The position numbers were made by a program, and so were the translations under genes. 64,000 bases of DNA from CAVXFL01 sp963761015 (GTDB lineage: Bacteria > Pseudomonadota > Alphaproteobacteria > Acetobacterales > Acetobacteraceae), in assembly GCA_963761015.1 (NCBI GenBank), contig CAVXFL010000024.1:1-64000 (forward strand), written 5' to 3'. The notes under the pieces were generated by a model. That model had not been told where the DNA came from. It worked only from the letters and a program-made list of their open reading frames with translations, and ran no database searches. Of this stretch, positions 16,638-25,954 are shown piece after piece (within the stretch, counting starts at the first letter, position 1; the number at the start of each line of letters is the position of its first letter).

Positions 16638-17854
16638 TGCAAGTAGAGCTCCCGCAACCGCTCGGTAATAGCCGACCAGTCGGCTACCGATTTGGCCAAG
16701 GCGTAAGCGCCGCAGCGCTGAAGCACCCATTCCGAGCCCGCTGCCTCCGCGTCGTGCATTGCCTTGCCGACAGCCTCGGCGCTCGAGGCCCAGATGCCGA
16801 TTCCGGCATTCCACGCCTCGACGAGCGCACGCAAGCCGGTTCCGCGCGAGACGATCAGCGGCAGGCCGAGCAACGCGGCTTCCAACGCGGCCAGCGGGAT
16901 GCCCTCATAGCGCGAGGGCATGACAAAATAATCGCAGCCTCGCAGGATTGCGTCGCGCTGCAGTCCGAACAGCGGGCCCGAAACCTGCACGGTAGCGGCG
17001 ACTTCGAGGCGCTCGGCCAACTCCAGCAGTTCGCTCCGCGCCGGACCTGTGCCGATCATCGTCAGCCGGCCTTGGCCACCGCGCCGCCGGTAATGGGCAA
17101 ACCCTCCGAGTAGAAGATCCAGGCCCTTATGGTCAATCTCGTAACGGCCGCAGTAGGCGAAGTGTGGAAAATTGTCCGATCGGATCCTTGGCCGTAGCGG
17201 CGGCGGGGGTCCATCGAGCCGGCTCGAATACGCCCCATTGCCGATCGGCACAATTCGTGCCTTCGGTGCGACCTGCTTCAGAATCCCGTATTCCACATCC
17301 GATAGCGCCTGCACGAATATGGCGCCATCGAGCGCCATGCGCTCGAACGTCTTCAGGTAGGCGGCAGCAACGTGCCGGACCGCACGGCCTTCCGCATCGA
17401 ACAGATGCGAGTATCGGCCATGCACCGTGATGGCATAGCCGATACCTCGCCGGCGCAGCTCCCGCCCAATGTCGATCAACAGCGGCTCACGGCCGCCGTG
17501 CAAATGAAAGACCGTTGCCGAACCGGCATCATCGGTTAGAGCGCGCAAGATGCTCCGATCCAGCCGGATTGCCCGACCGTAGATGATCAAGCAACCGGTG
17601 AGCGGGAGAATTTGCTCCCCGGTGGCGATCCCGCGTTCATCGGCCTGGATGTCGCGTGCCAGAAAGATCAGTCTTGCCTGATCGCCGGCGGCAAGCTGCT
17701 CGCGCACCAGGCAGCGGGCCGCGCTGTGCACGCCGTTGGCTTCCGTCGGATGCGGGTTGGGCTCGGTAATCACCAGATGGCGAATGTCGAGCGGCGGCCG
17801 CAGCGGCGCGCTCACCGCGGCGATCGCCGGGTCAGGCAACACGGCGGCGCTCAT
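16634..17854 (-). CDS. Glycosyltransferase family 4
   Basis: 406 residues, GT-B fold. The N-terminal domain includes NPHPTEANGVHSAARCLVRE and the C-terminal GT4 domain holds FAYCGRYEIDHKGLDLLLGG, the donor-phosphate 'G...KG.d.L' motif, and the E-x7-E segment in YFVMPSRYEGIPLAALEAAL. It probably adds one sugar of the repeat unit at the cytoplasmic membrane face. It overlaps the flippase gene by 23 bp at its 5' end and is coupled to the acyltransferase at its 3' end (ATGA), so it lies in the middle of a tightly packed operon. The acceptor and sugar cannot be told from sequence. Confidence 0.88.
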   Translation of the reverse strand: MSAAVLPDPAIAAVSAPLRPPLDIRHLVITEPNPHPTEANGVHSAARCLVREQLAAGDQARLIFLARDIQADERGIATGEQILPLTGCLIIYGRAIRLDRSILRALTDDAGSATVFHLHGGREPLLIDIGRELRRRGIGYAITVHGRYSHLFDAEGRAVRHVAAAYLKTFERMALDGAIFVQALSDVEYGILKQVAPKARIVPIGNGAYSSRLDGPPPPLRPRIRSDNFPHFAYCGRYEIDHKGLDLLLGGFAHYRRRGGQGRLTMIGTGPARSELLELAERLEVAATVQVSGPLFGLQRDAILRGCDYFVMPSRYEGIPLAALEAALLGLPLIVSRGTGLRALVEAWNAGIGIWASSAEAVGKAMHDAEAAGSEWVLQRCGAYALAKSVADWSAITERLRELYLQ

Positions 17855-19078
17855 GTCCCGTGACCTCGGCCAGAATTCGTTCGGACGTGACGGCGCGTAC
17901 CACGTTGGCCGCGGTTATGGCCGCGGCGCTGCCCACGACGCCGAACATCGCGGTCAGGGGAATGCCGATGGCAACCGCGATGCCGAGGCCATGCAGATTG
18001 ACCTTCAGCGCCAGCCGGCTCTGTTCGATCCCGTGAAAGAACGCGCAGACCACGTCCGCGACGTAGCCGATCAGCGCGCCCATGGCCATGATGCGCACCG
18101 CCAGCGACAGCCCGCCATACGGTGAGTCCGGTCCATAGAAAATGCGCAGCGCGATGGATGGGGCGCCGAGCAATGCGGCGTAGTAGGCGAAGACCGGCAG
18201 TCCGCCGAGCAGGGCGAAGCTCCGGGATGTACGCCAAGCATGGCCGTTGCCGTTGGCGAGCCGGCTGCGCGCGGCGGCCTGCGGGATGATATTGCACAAC
18301 CCGAGCACGATGGGGTTGGTCGCTTGCATCACGTTGAACGCCGCCTGGAACCCGGCGGCAAGCGCGGTTCCCCCCGTCGCAACCAGCGTCCAGGGGAAGA
18401 TTTGCAATCGCAGCGCCGAAAGCAAATTGCTGCCGAGCGAGCCCGAGCCGATGCGCCAGAATTCCGCCGCAATGCGCCGGACGTCGCGCAGCCGATTCGC
18501 CGTAATGGAAATTTGCGTCGCCTGAACGACGGCGGCGAGGCCGGACGTCCCGGCCATCACCAGGATCGCCTTCAGCAAGTCGAGATTGCCGGTCACGAGC
18601 AGGCCGACCAGTCCCGCCGCCTGTCCAAGATAACTTATCACATCGCCGGGAATCGCCGCTGCGTGCCGCATCTCGGCCAACAGCGCGCGGCGCAGGAACT
18701 CCTGTGCTTGCCACAGCAGGAACCAGAGCAACACCGGAGCGATCAGCCGGCCTTCGCCGAGCAAACCCAGCGTTAGCACAAAGGCAGCGCTCAGCGGTAC
18801 ACACAGCGCAAGCAGCAGGATGATCCCCGCGCCCAGCAAGCCGGCGCATTCCGCTTCCTCCCCGATGGTCCGGCGAACCGATAGCGGATAGTAACAGGAG
18901 CGAACCCAACACGACCTGCAGCCCGTACGCGAGCCACAGGACGAGACCGAATGTCCCGTACCTCGGCGGGCGCCAGCACGCGGGCAAGAATCAGGTTCAC
19001 TCCGAAGGTGCCGACACTGACGATCCCCTGATCGAACAATGTCCACCATGTCTCGTAAATCCGCCGCTTGGACCACAT
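17832..19078 (-). pseudogene. Polysaccharide flippase (Wzx/MATE-like), two apparent frameshifts
   Basis: ATG 19078 opens MWSKRRIYETWWTLFDQGIV, a Wzx-type start with the first helix. Near 18957 an extra G moves the frame (GCCGAGGTACGGG, expected GAGTACGGG) and the protein continues YGTFGLVLWLAYGLQVVLGS. Near 18894 an extra T (CTCCTGTTACTAT) moves it again to YYPLSVRRTIGEEAECAGLL, after which more than 300 residues of multi-helix sequence follow to 17832. The joined protein would be about 415 residues with some 12 helices and would flip lipid-linked repeat units. Both changes lie in very short runs, so sequencing error and true decay are both open. Confidence 0.7.
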
Positions 19079-19094
19079 TGACCAAACTTCTTCT

Positions 19095-20246
19095 CTAGGC
19101 CGCCACTTTAGGCCGGGCTGCCGCGGCCTCGACGGCCCACGCTTCCTGCGAACCTCCATAGCTCCATTGCAAATAGGCCCGTGTGGCCACCATTCCCGAT
19201 TCGAAATCGAACCGCGGTCGATATCCCAGCAGCCGCCTTGCCTTGTGGCTATCGACGGACGCCATCGCAGTGTAGAGTCTTAGTTGCTGTGGGTTCGGCA
19301 AATATACTTTGCCCAGCTCACGTTCGCCCGAGCCGAAATAGAGCCGGGTAACGGTATCGTATAGCGGCTTCGGCATCGCATCCAACCCGGCCTGCAACAG
19401 ATTCCGGATCGCACCCGAACGAACGGCAATCTGAATGATCTTCTTGGGATTCCGCACGATGAGCTTAACGTCGTGCATCAACCCGCTATTCTCTCGCGCG
19501 ATGTCGTGCGCCGGCCTGTACTCGGGCGCCTTGGTTCCGAGCGACTGCGCAATCCGTTCAAAGAACGTCGCCCACGTCACTTCCTTCGGACCGGAGACGA
19601 GGAACCGCTCGCCGATGGCTTCCGCGCGCTGCGAGGCCAGCAGCATGGCGTCCACGACGTCGTCCACATAGACCGCGTTGCATAGACCTTCGCCGCGATC
19701 CGGCAGTACGATCGTGCCGAACAGCAGCATTTCCGCGGGCCCGATCGTCCAAGGTTTGGAGAACGGGCCATAGACGATCGTCGGCTGCAGAATCGTCCCC
19801 CGGAGTCCACGTTCCCGCGCAGCCTCCAGAATGGCCTGCTCGATTTCGAGCTTCGTTCGCGTGTACGCCCACGAACGATCGCCCGAGGGAGTTTCCTCGG
19901 TAAGCGGCCCGTCCGGCAGCGGCTCGTACACCGAAACGGTACTGAGATAGACGAAGCGTTTGACCTTGTGCTCCACGCAGGCCTCGATGAGGCTGGCCAC
20001 GTCCTGTTTGTTGCGGCGATGCGAGCGGAAGTCGTACGCACAATGGAACACCAAGTCGGCGCCGCGCACGGCATCGCTGACCGCCCGGCTGTTTGCGAAA
20101 TCCACGCGACGAATTTCGACCGGCAGGCGGGCGAGCCGGGTTGCCGAGCCGAAGTTGCGGATCAGGCAGCATATCTTCGCGCCCTGCGCCAGCAGGCGCT
20201 CGACCAGCCGGCCGCCGACGAAACCCGTCGCTCCCGTTATGACCAC
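19095..20246 (-). CDS. NAD-dependent epimerase/dehydratase
   Basis: 383 residues, extended SDR. The nucleotide site is VVITGATGFVGGRLVERLLA, followed by VYLSTVSVYEPLPDGPLTE and the catalytic YTRTK (Y-x3-K) in RSWAYTRTKLEIEQAILEAA. The C-terminal substrate domain is long, about 110 residues more than a minimal epimerase, with RNPKKIIQIAVRSG. It presumably reshapes a nucleotide sugar or a lipid-linked sugar. The start is uncertain: GTG 20246 is given, but residues before it in frame (EYVPPLPAGSR) look genuine and a better ribosome site (GGGAGG) precedes an out-of-frame ATG at about 20,289, so a 5' indel is possible. Confidence 0.8.
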   Translation of the reverse strand: MVITGATGFVGGRLVERLLAQGAKICCLIRNFGSATRLARLPVEIRRVDFANSRAVSDAVRGADLVFHCAYDFRSHRRNKQDVASLIEACVEHKVKRFVYLSTVSVYEPLPDGPLTEETPSGDRSWAYTRTKLEIEQAILEAARERGLRGTILQPTIVYGPFSKPWTIGPAEMLLFGTIVLPDRGEGLCNAVYVDDVVDAMLLASQRAEAIGERFLVSGPKEVTWATFFERIAQSLGTKAPEYRPAHDIARENSGLMHDVKLIVRNPKKIIQIAVRSGAIRNLLQAGLDAMPKPLYDTVTRLYFGSGERELGKVYLPNPQQLRLYTAMASVDSHKARRLLGYRPRFDFESGMVATRAYLQWSYGGSQEAWAVEAAAARPKVAA

Positions 20247-20280
20247 GCGGCTGCCGGCGGGAAGCGGCGGAACGTACTCG

Positions 20281-21309
20281 CTATCCGCATTGTCGGCCTC
20301 CCAGCTCAGTACCGAGCGGCCGGCGCATCGCGTAGCAGCGCTCGATGAAGGCCACCGACCGGCTGGCCTCGGCGCCGGTTACCCCGGGCCGTTCGCCTCG
20401 TTCCAGGCTTGCCTTGAAATCGGCAAGTTCCGCCGAAAACAGTTCCGGAAAGCGCTGCTCGCCGAGTGTGGCAAAACCCATCTCGTTCCAGACAAAGTTC
20501 CGCACGTTTGACGAGCAGTCGGTGACCTGGTTGCGATAAAGATGCACCTCGACGAAGCCGCTGGTGCCCTGGATACGACAGGTATTTGGAAGATTCCGGC
20601 TGCGGCTCAACTCAATGCGGCCACGCCCGCCCAATTCCAACTCGCAGTGGATGAGGCAGTCGGCTTCGACACCGCTGGCGCTGTCATCCTGGTACGCCAC
20701 CGGAGCAAGTTCACCGAACCACCAGAGCAGCAGGTCGATCGTGTGTGGGCCGGTATCCATCAGCACGCCGCCGCAAGCAGCGTCGCGCCGCAGCAGCGCA
20801 TCGGTGCTGGTAGCCCAATTGAATACAAACCCTTCGCGCGCATGGATCGCGCGGATTTCGCCGAGAACACCCGATTCGATCAGCGCCTTGGTCCAGCGCG
20901 CGACGTGCAGATATCGGCGCAGCAGTCCGACGGACACGATCGCCCCGGTCTGCTGTGCGGCCTGCAAGGTTTCTCGGCACTCGGCGAGCGTTCCCGCGAG
21001 CGGCTTTTCCATGAACATATGCTTGCCCAATGTAGCCAGGCCGACGCCGATCGGGCCGTGCAGCGCGTGCGGCACGGCAACGATCGCCGCATCGAAGGCG
21101 TCGCTGACGTCTGGCCAGTGTTCGACGCCAGTCGCGCGGCGGCCCGGGCGGCCCAGCATGCGTGCGCACTGCTCGCGGTTGGCGGCCGACGGATCGACCA
21201 GTACGTCCGGCAGCCAGCGCAACCTCTTGAGCGCCGGCAGCAGGTGATGCTGAGCTACGGCACCGCAGCCAATGATCGCCAAACGCGGCGAGCTTTGCAT
21301 TCCCATCAA
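20281..21309 (-). CDS. Gfo/Idh/MocA-family oxidoreductase
   Basis: 342 residues. The N-terminal Rossmann fold shows RLAIIGCGAVAQHHLLPALK and the family's EKP motif appears in KHMFMEKPLAGTLAECRETL, where the Lys is catalytic. The C-terminal alpha/beta domain follows with GGVLMDTGPHTIDLLLWWFG, including the conserved D-x-G-x-H. These enzymes oxidise or reduce nucleotide sugars at C3 or related positions using NAD(P), and in polysaccharide loci often work with epimerases or aminotransferases. It lies between two glycan genes in the operon (20-bp gap to the GT4 gene). Confidence 0.87.
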   Translation of the reverse strand: MMGMQSSPRLAIIGCGAVAQHHLLPALKRLRWLPDVLVDPSAANREQCARMLGRPGRRATGVEHWPDVSDAFDAAIVAVPHALHGPIGVGLATLGKHMFMEKPLAGTLAECRETLQAAQQTGAIVSVGLLRRYLHVARWTKALIESGVLGEIRAIHAREGFVFNWATSTDALLRRDAACGGVLMDTGPHTIDLLLWWFGELAPVAYQDDSASGVEADCLIHCELELGGRGRIELSRSRNLPNTCRIQGTSGFVEVHLYRNQVTDCSSNVRNFVWNEMGFATLGEQRFPELFSAELADFKASLERGERPGVTGAEASRSVAFIERCYAMRRPLGTELGGRQCG

Positions 21310-21329
21310 TTCGCCCTTCGCTTACGAAT

Positions 21330-22538
21330 TTATGCGGCCCGCGGCACGGAGACCGAACAGGCTGTTCCGAGGATCTGCCGGTACGCCTCGTTTGCGCACC
21401 AGGCCGCGGCATCCCAGGTGAACCGGGCAGCTCGCGCGCGCGCCTTCTCGCGCATGGCGACTAGCCGAAGCGGATCGCCGGCCAAGCGTTCGATCGCCGC
21501 CCTGAGCGCCTGCGGATTTCCGGGCGGCACCAATTCGCCGCAACCAGCATCAATCTGGTGCGGTATCCCGCCGACGTTGGAGGCGAGCACAGGGACTCCG
21601 TGCGCCATCGCCTCCAGGACGACGAGCGGAAATGTGTCCGCGCGGGTCGGGAACACGAACAGATCCGACCGCCCGAACAACGCGTCGATCTCCCGAGCGG
21701 TCAGGCGGCCCGTGACAACGATGCGCTGTCCCGGTCGCGCTCGCCCCACGTAGTCCCCGTAGGGGATATCCGGCCGCGTTTCCCCGCCGACGATCAGCGT
21801 GAACGGTATCTCCAGCGAGGCAAACGCCTCGAGCAGGACCGGGACACCCTTATTCGGCGTATGGTTGCCGAGGAACATGCAGGTAATGCCCGGCGCCTCG
21901 GGCCGCGCCGGAATTGCGAAGCGTTCGCATACCAGGGCATCTTGCGCGGGGTCGCCCTGCTCCGGCGGGTCCACCCCGTTCGGCACGATGACCACATCTC
22001 CGGAAAAGCCAAGCTGCCGCACAATCGGCACGTCCGCAGGAGAAAGCGCGAAGATCGCTGCCGCGCCTCGCACCGCCTGCGCGACCGGCTTCGCCACGCA
22101 GGCGCGCCACACCAGCCTGCGCGCGAAACCAAACCCATAGACCGCCTCGCCGTTGGCGACTTCGTTGAAGCCGTGCGTCGAGATGACATAGGGCACCCCG
22201 GCCGCGCGACAGGCGGCGGCGACCCGCGCCATTTCCAGGCCCGGCATTGGGTTGTGGAGATGAACGAGCTGATAGCCACCGAGACGGACCAGTGCCGGAA
22301 TGTCCGAGCGATAGAACAAACTGCGATACCGCAACGGCGCACAACGCCCTCCCGCCCGCAGCCGCACCTGCACGGCCGCGCGCCTCGCGCTGCCGGACGC
22401 GGCCAACATGCTCGGCCCCATGCTGGCGATGGTGATGTCGCAATGGCCGACCAGGGCTTCGGACAGGCGCTCGCCGGCGCGCGCGCCGCCGCTGGCCGAC
22501 AGGTGCGGCGGGATAATGATGGCGCCAAGAATTTTCAT
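21330..22538 (-). CDS. Glycosyltransferase family 4
   Basis: 402 residues starting MKILGAIIIPPHLSASGGAR at ATG 22538, which overlaps the upstream epimerase stop (ATGA). The N-terminal GT-B half has YQLVHLHNPMPGLEMARVAA. The C-terminal half shows CMFLGNHTPNKGVPVLLEAF (donor binding) and DLFVFPTRADTFPLVVLEAM (the E-x7-E region). It likely adds a sugar to the lipid-linked repeat. Two GT4 enzymes, one GT26 and one GT87 give at least four glycosyl transfers encoded here besides the initiating enzyme. Confidence 0.9.
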   Translation of the reverse strand: MKILGAIIIPPHLSASGGARAGERLSEALVGHCDITIASMGPSMLAASGSARRAAVQVRLRAGGRCAPLRYRSLFYRSDIPALVRLGGYQLVHLHNPMPGLEMARVAAACRAAGVPYVISTHGFNEVANGEAVYGFGFARRLVWRACVAKPVAQAVRGAAAIFALSPADVPIVRQLGFSGDVVIVPNGVDPPEQGDPAQDALVCERFAIPARPEAPGITCMFLGNHTPNKGVPVLLEAFASLEIPFTLIVGGETRPDIPYGDYVGRARPGQRIVVTGRLTAREIDALFGRSDLFVFPTRADTFPLVVLEAMAHGVPVLASNVGGIPHQIDAGCGELVPPGNPQALRAAIERLAGDPLRLVAMREKARARAARFTWDAAAWCANEAYRQILGTACSVSVPRAA

Positions 22539-23494
22539 TGATACCTCGCGACCAAGCCCGCGGCGAGGTTCGGCTCGCGCCAGAGATCGCGTAGCGCCGC
22601 ATCGATCGGCCAGCTCGGCCGCCACCCGAACAGGCTGCGCATCCGCGCAATGTCCGCGGCGAGATAGGGTCGGTCGACCGCGCGGACCCGCTCGGACGAT
22701 TGGCGGACCGCGAAGTTGATTCCGGAAACCCGCCGCAACTTGGCTATCACCTCGCCCACCGAATAAGCGCGTGATGTCCCGAGATTGACCGAAATCGACT
22801 CGCCCGCGTTGACCGAATTGCCGAGTGCCGCCGCGACAAATCCGCCCGCTGCGTCGCGCACATGGATGTAATCGCGCTTCGGCTCCAGGTTGCCGATTTC
22901 GATCACGTTCCGTCCGGCCTTGAGCTGCGCGACCAGTTCCGGGATCAGATGCGGGTTTGTCTCACCTGGGCCGATCACGTTGAACAACCGCACGATCACG
23001 CCCGCGAGCGACCGCTGCCTCCCGAGCGCCTCGACGTAGTGTTCGCCGTGCAATTTGCTGTAGCCGTAGATGTCACTCGGTCCCACTTCCGACACATCCT
23101 CGGAATGCGGGTGCCGGTCCGGCTTGTAAACCGCGCCGCTGCTGGCGAACACGAAGCGTGCGCCTTCCGGGCAGCGGGTCAGCAGGTTCAGAGTCCCGAC
23201 AACGTTCGTGCTTACGGCAAGAATTGGGTCCCTTTCGCATTCGGGAATATAGTGGCACGCCGCGAGATGAATGACGATTTCCGGTTGCAGGTCGCGCATC
23301 AGCGCATCGACGGCAGGCAGGTCTCTGATGTCGATTTCCTCGAGGCGGAGTTGCTTCCGCTCGGTCCTCTCGAATGCCCACGGGCCGTGGCGCAGCACGT
23401 CGGCGACGCAAACCGCGTGCTTGCGAGCCAGCATGCGCGTGACGTATCGGCCGACATAGCCGTTGCCACCGGTAACAAGGATTTGCGCCGTCAT
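22535..23494 (-). CDS. NAD-dependent epimerase/dehydratase (UDP-glucose 4-epimerase-like)
   Basis: 319 residues from ATG 23494 (MTAQILVTGGNGYVGRYVTR). Typical GalE-like elements: IVIHLAACHYIPECERDPIL, FVFASSGAVYKPDRHPHSED, YGYSKLHGEHYVEAL (Y-x3-K), RLFNVIGPGETNPHLIPEL and RDYIHVRDAAGGFVAAAL. It should interconvert hexose epimers of a UDP-sugar to supply the repeat unit. Its stop is coupled to the downstream GT4 start, and its start lies 4 bp after the Wzc-like gene stop. The frame reaches upstream into that gene, but the family start supports 23494. Confidence 0.88.
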   Translation of the reverse strand: MTAQILVTGGNGYVGRYVTRMLARKHAVCVADVLRHGPWAFERTERKQLRLEEIDIRDLPAVDALMRDLQPEIVIHLAACHYIPECERDPILAVSTNVVGTLNLLTRCPEGARFVFASSGAVYKPDRHPHSEDVSEVGPSDIYGYSKLHGEHYVEALGRQRSLAGVIVRLFNVIGPGETNPHLIPELVAQLKAGRNVIEIGNLEPKRDYIHVRDAAGGFVAAALGNSVNAGESISVNLGTSRAYSVGEVIAKLRRVSGINFAVRQSSERVRAVDRPYLAADIARMRSLFGWRPSWPIDAALRDLWREPNLAAGLVARYQ

Positions 23495-23498
23495 CTGA

Positions 23499-25700
23499 CT
23501 AGGCTGCCATCCAACTGGAGTTGCGCCGGAAGTCCCGAGGCGGAAGGTCGTTCGCCCGGTTGCAGAGCCCATCGTCCGAATCCGCGACCTTCCGGTACTT
23601 CGATAGGTTAACTCGGGTGAGCACGAGGGCATCGACTGCCATTGACTGCTCTCGCAGCCGGTTCAGCGCCGCCATGACGACACGCCGCTTGGTTGCGTTC
23701 CAGCGTGCGACATGCACCACGCTATCCGCCATATGGCCGAGGACGAAGGCGTCGGCCGAGCACAAAACCGGCGGCGCTTCGGCGATCAGCACGTCGCAAT
23801 GCCGGCGCGCCTCGGCGACGAACCGCTCGAAGCTGGTGAAGACGAACGGGTCGAGCACGTGCGTGGTGGAGCCGCGGCGAATCACCGCGAGCGAACGCCG
23901 TCCGGAAATAATGTACTCGAGCGACTGGGCCGGCGTTGGCTCCGTCCCGCTGCCGCCACGTTGAGGCGTGAGATCCAGCACGATGACCCGCTGTCCCGCG
24001 GCAACCAGCGCCCGTGCCAGAGCCATCGCGAGCGCCGATTTGCCCTCGCCCTGAACCGATGACGTAATCAGAATGACCCGGCACTCCTTGGCCGCCCGGA
24101 TCAGCCCAAGACCCGCGCCCACCGAACGGATCGCCTCGTCGAATACCCGCTGCGGCCGGCCGCTTTTGCCGGCCTCGAGCGCCGCCATCGCGGAGCGGGA
24201 CAGTTCCGGCACCAATCCCAGGCAGCGAAGTCCAGTTACGGCGCTAGTTTGCGCGCCCGTGCGGAACCCGGAATCGACGCGTTCCAGCAGCACCGCGCCG
24301 GCGGTCCCCGCGGCGGCGCCGAACACTAGCGCCACCGCGATCATCAGCAGCGGTTTGGGCGAGGAAGGAAACTGCGGCGGCTCCGCAGGGATCGCGACCG
24401 ACGCCATGACGGGCTTGAGTTGCTGCAAGCTGAGTGCCTGCTCGTAGCTGTGCGTCAACGCCTTCAACCGGTCGCGGGCCATATCGGCAGTAGCTTGCAA
24501 ATCCCGCAGTTCCGATTCTGCGTACGCCGACGCCACCATTTCGTGCTGCATGTCTGCCAACCGAGCCCGCAAGTCGGCCTCGTTGCGCCTGGCCGCCGCA
24601 ACGTCGGCTTCCACAACCTGGACGGCACGCTCGAGCTCGAGCTCGATCTGCCGGTCGATATCGGCGAGCCCCTCTCTGGCGCGGATCAGGTCCGGAAACT
24701 TCTCGCCGAACTTGGCGGAAAGATCGCCCACTTGCCGGCGCGCGCTTGCCGCGTTCTCGATCAGCCGTTGCAGCTGCGGTGATCCCTGAATGTCGCTGGC
24801 CGAGGGCACGCCGCCGTCCGCGACGATCTTGCGCACGCGCGCGAGCCGGTTTTCTTGATTGATGCGCGCCAGGCTGGCGGCGCTGACCTGGGCCGCAAGT
24901 TCGCGCAACTGCTGTTGTCTGACCCCCTCGCCCCCAGGACCGGTGCTGACCAGGCCGGTGCTGGCGCGGAACGATGAAATTGCCGATTCCGCTTGGCGTA
25001 TCTGCTCCTTGGTCGCACGAATTTGCCCAGCCAGCCAATTGCCGTTGGCAACCGCCGCGTCAAAATTCGCCGCGATTCGATATTCGATATAGGCGTCGGC
25101 GAATCCGTTCGCGACACGGGCGGCTCTTGCCGGATCATCTGCGGTGAATCCGACGCTTATAAGATAGGAGTGGCTGTCGTTTTCGACAGTTAATCCGCTG
25201 AGGAGCTGGCTCGCTGCAGTTTCGGCCGCTGACACGGGGACCGTTTCGCGCCGCGGTGCGATGCGGTCGATAACTCCGTTGCCCCAGTTCAACGCACCGG
25301 ACAACCAGCCAGGAACCGGATGTCTCGCCGCGCGCTCGGGCTTGGCGATCCCGAGCTTGGCGACGACACGACGCGCCATCATGGGCGAGCGCAAAATCCG
25401 CACTTCTCCTTGCACCAGCGCGGAGGCATCGAGCGATACGCTGTTCATTTCATCCGGCCGCGCGGGATTTGGGCGGCCGGACAGATCGAGCTGCACGACG
25501 GCGTGAGAGGTGTACTTCGGCTTCATGACCGAGAGCAGCGCCACGCCCATGCCAAGCACCAGAACCGCCGAAACCGCCACCAGGCCGCGCCGCCGGCGGA
25601 GTCCCAGGAGAACTTCTCGGGCAAGCCCCTGGTGAAACTCTCGCGCGCGGATCGCTTCCAGGCGTGGCTCGCTTTGGCTTTCAAATAGCAGACGGTCCAT
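23499..25700 (-). CDS. Wzz/Wzc-like polysaccharide copolymerase with a degenerate BY-kinase domain
   Basis: 733 residues. A helix near residues 38-60 (GLVAVSAVLVLGMGVALLSV) begins the Wzz chain-length domain. A long coiled-coil periplasmic region and a second helix (LLMIAVALVFGAAAGTAGAV) follow. The C-terminal cytoplasmic ATPase has Walker A in SSVQGEGKSALAMALARAL (about residue 548). The usual Walker A' D-x-D reads LDLTPQRG, the Walker B aspartate reads IAEAPP instead of D-T-P-P, and no Tyr-rich tail is present. The protein probably sets chain length and docks to an exporter but may not autophosphorylate. First gene of the minus-strand unit. Confidence 0.85.
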   Translation of the reverse strand: MDRLLFESQSEPRLEAIRAREFHQGLAREVLLGLRRRRGLVAVSAVLVLGMGVALLSVMKPKYTSHAVVQLDLSGRPNPARPDEMNSVSLDASALVQGEVRILRSPMMARRVVAKLGIAKPERAARHPVPGWLSGALNWGNGVIDRIAPRRETVPVSAAETAASQLLSGLTVENDSHSYLISVGFTADDPARAARVANGFADAYIEYRIAANFDAAVANGNWLAGQIRATKEQIRQAESAISSFRASTGLVSTGPGGEGVRQQQLRELAAQVSAASLARINQENRLARVRKIVADGGVPSASDIQGSPQLQRLIENAASARRQVGDLSAKFGEKFPDLIRAREGLADIDRQIELELERAVQVVEADVAAARRNEADLRARLADMQHEMVASAYAESELRDLQATADMARDRLKALTHSYEQALSLQQLKPVMASVAIPAEPPQFPSSPKPLLMIAVALVFGAAAGTAGAVLLERVDSGFRTGAQTSAVTGLRCLGLVPELSRSAMAALEAGKSGRPQRVFDEAIRSVGAGLGLIRAAKECRVILITSSVQGEGKSALAMALARALVAAGQRVIVLDLTPQRGGSGTEPTPAQSLEYIISGRRSLAVIRRGSTTHVLDPFVFTSFERFVAEARRHCDVLIAEAPPVLCSADAFVLGHMADSVVHVARWNATKRRVVMAALNRLREQSMAVDALVLTRVNLSKYRKVADSDDGLCNRANDLPPRDFRRNSSWMAA

Positions 25701-25954
25701 GGACCCGATGATTCCCGTGTCGAATTCGTCGCGCCACGCCGGCGCCGCTCGCAAAATTTGCGCGTGAGGTGACGAAACTCGAAGGGGAATTAGTGGGTAG
25801 CCCCGTTCCGATCGGGCGAGGCGATTACCCCGGATGGGCATTCGCCAGCGCGGCACGGCACGCTTGGCCGGCACTTCGCGTAGCTTGCCCGTATTGCCGA
25901 CGGGCAACGCCGACCTCACTAGGGACAGGCGGCCAAATTTGGGCGAGGGGAGCA
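25701..25954. promoter_or_regulatory. Divergent promoter region of the polysaccharide locus, with an 8-bp dyad
   Basis: The 254 bp between the Wzc-like gene (minus) and the WecG-like gene (plus) must drive both halves of the locus. It contains a perfect dyad, TTGCCCGT-N7-ACGGGCAA (25885-25907), about 48 bp before the plus-strand ATG, which could be an operator. No clear -35/-10 pair was identified by eye. Confidence 0.45.
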
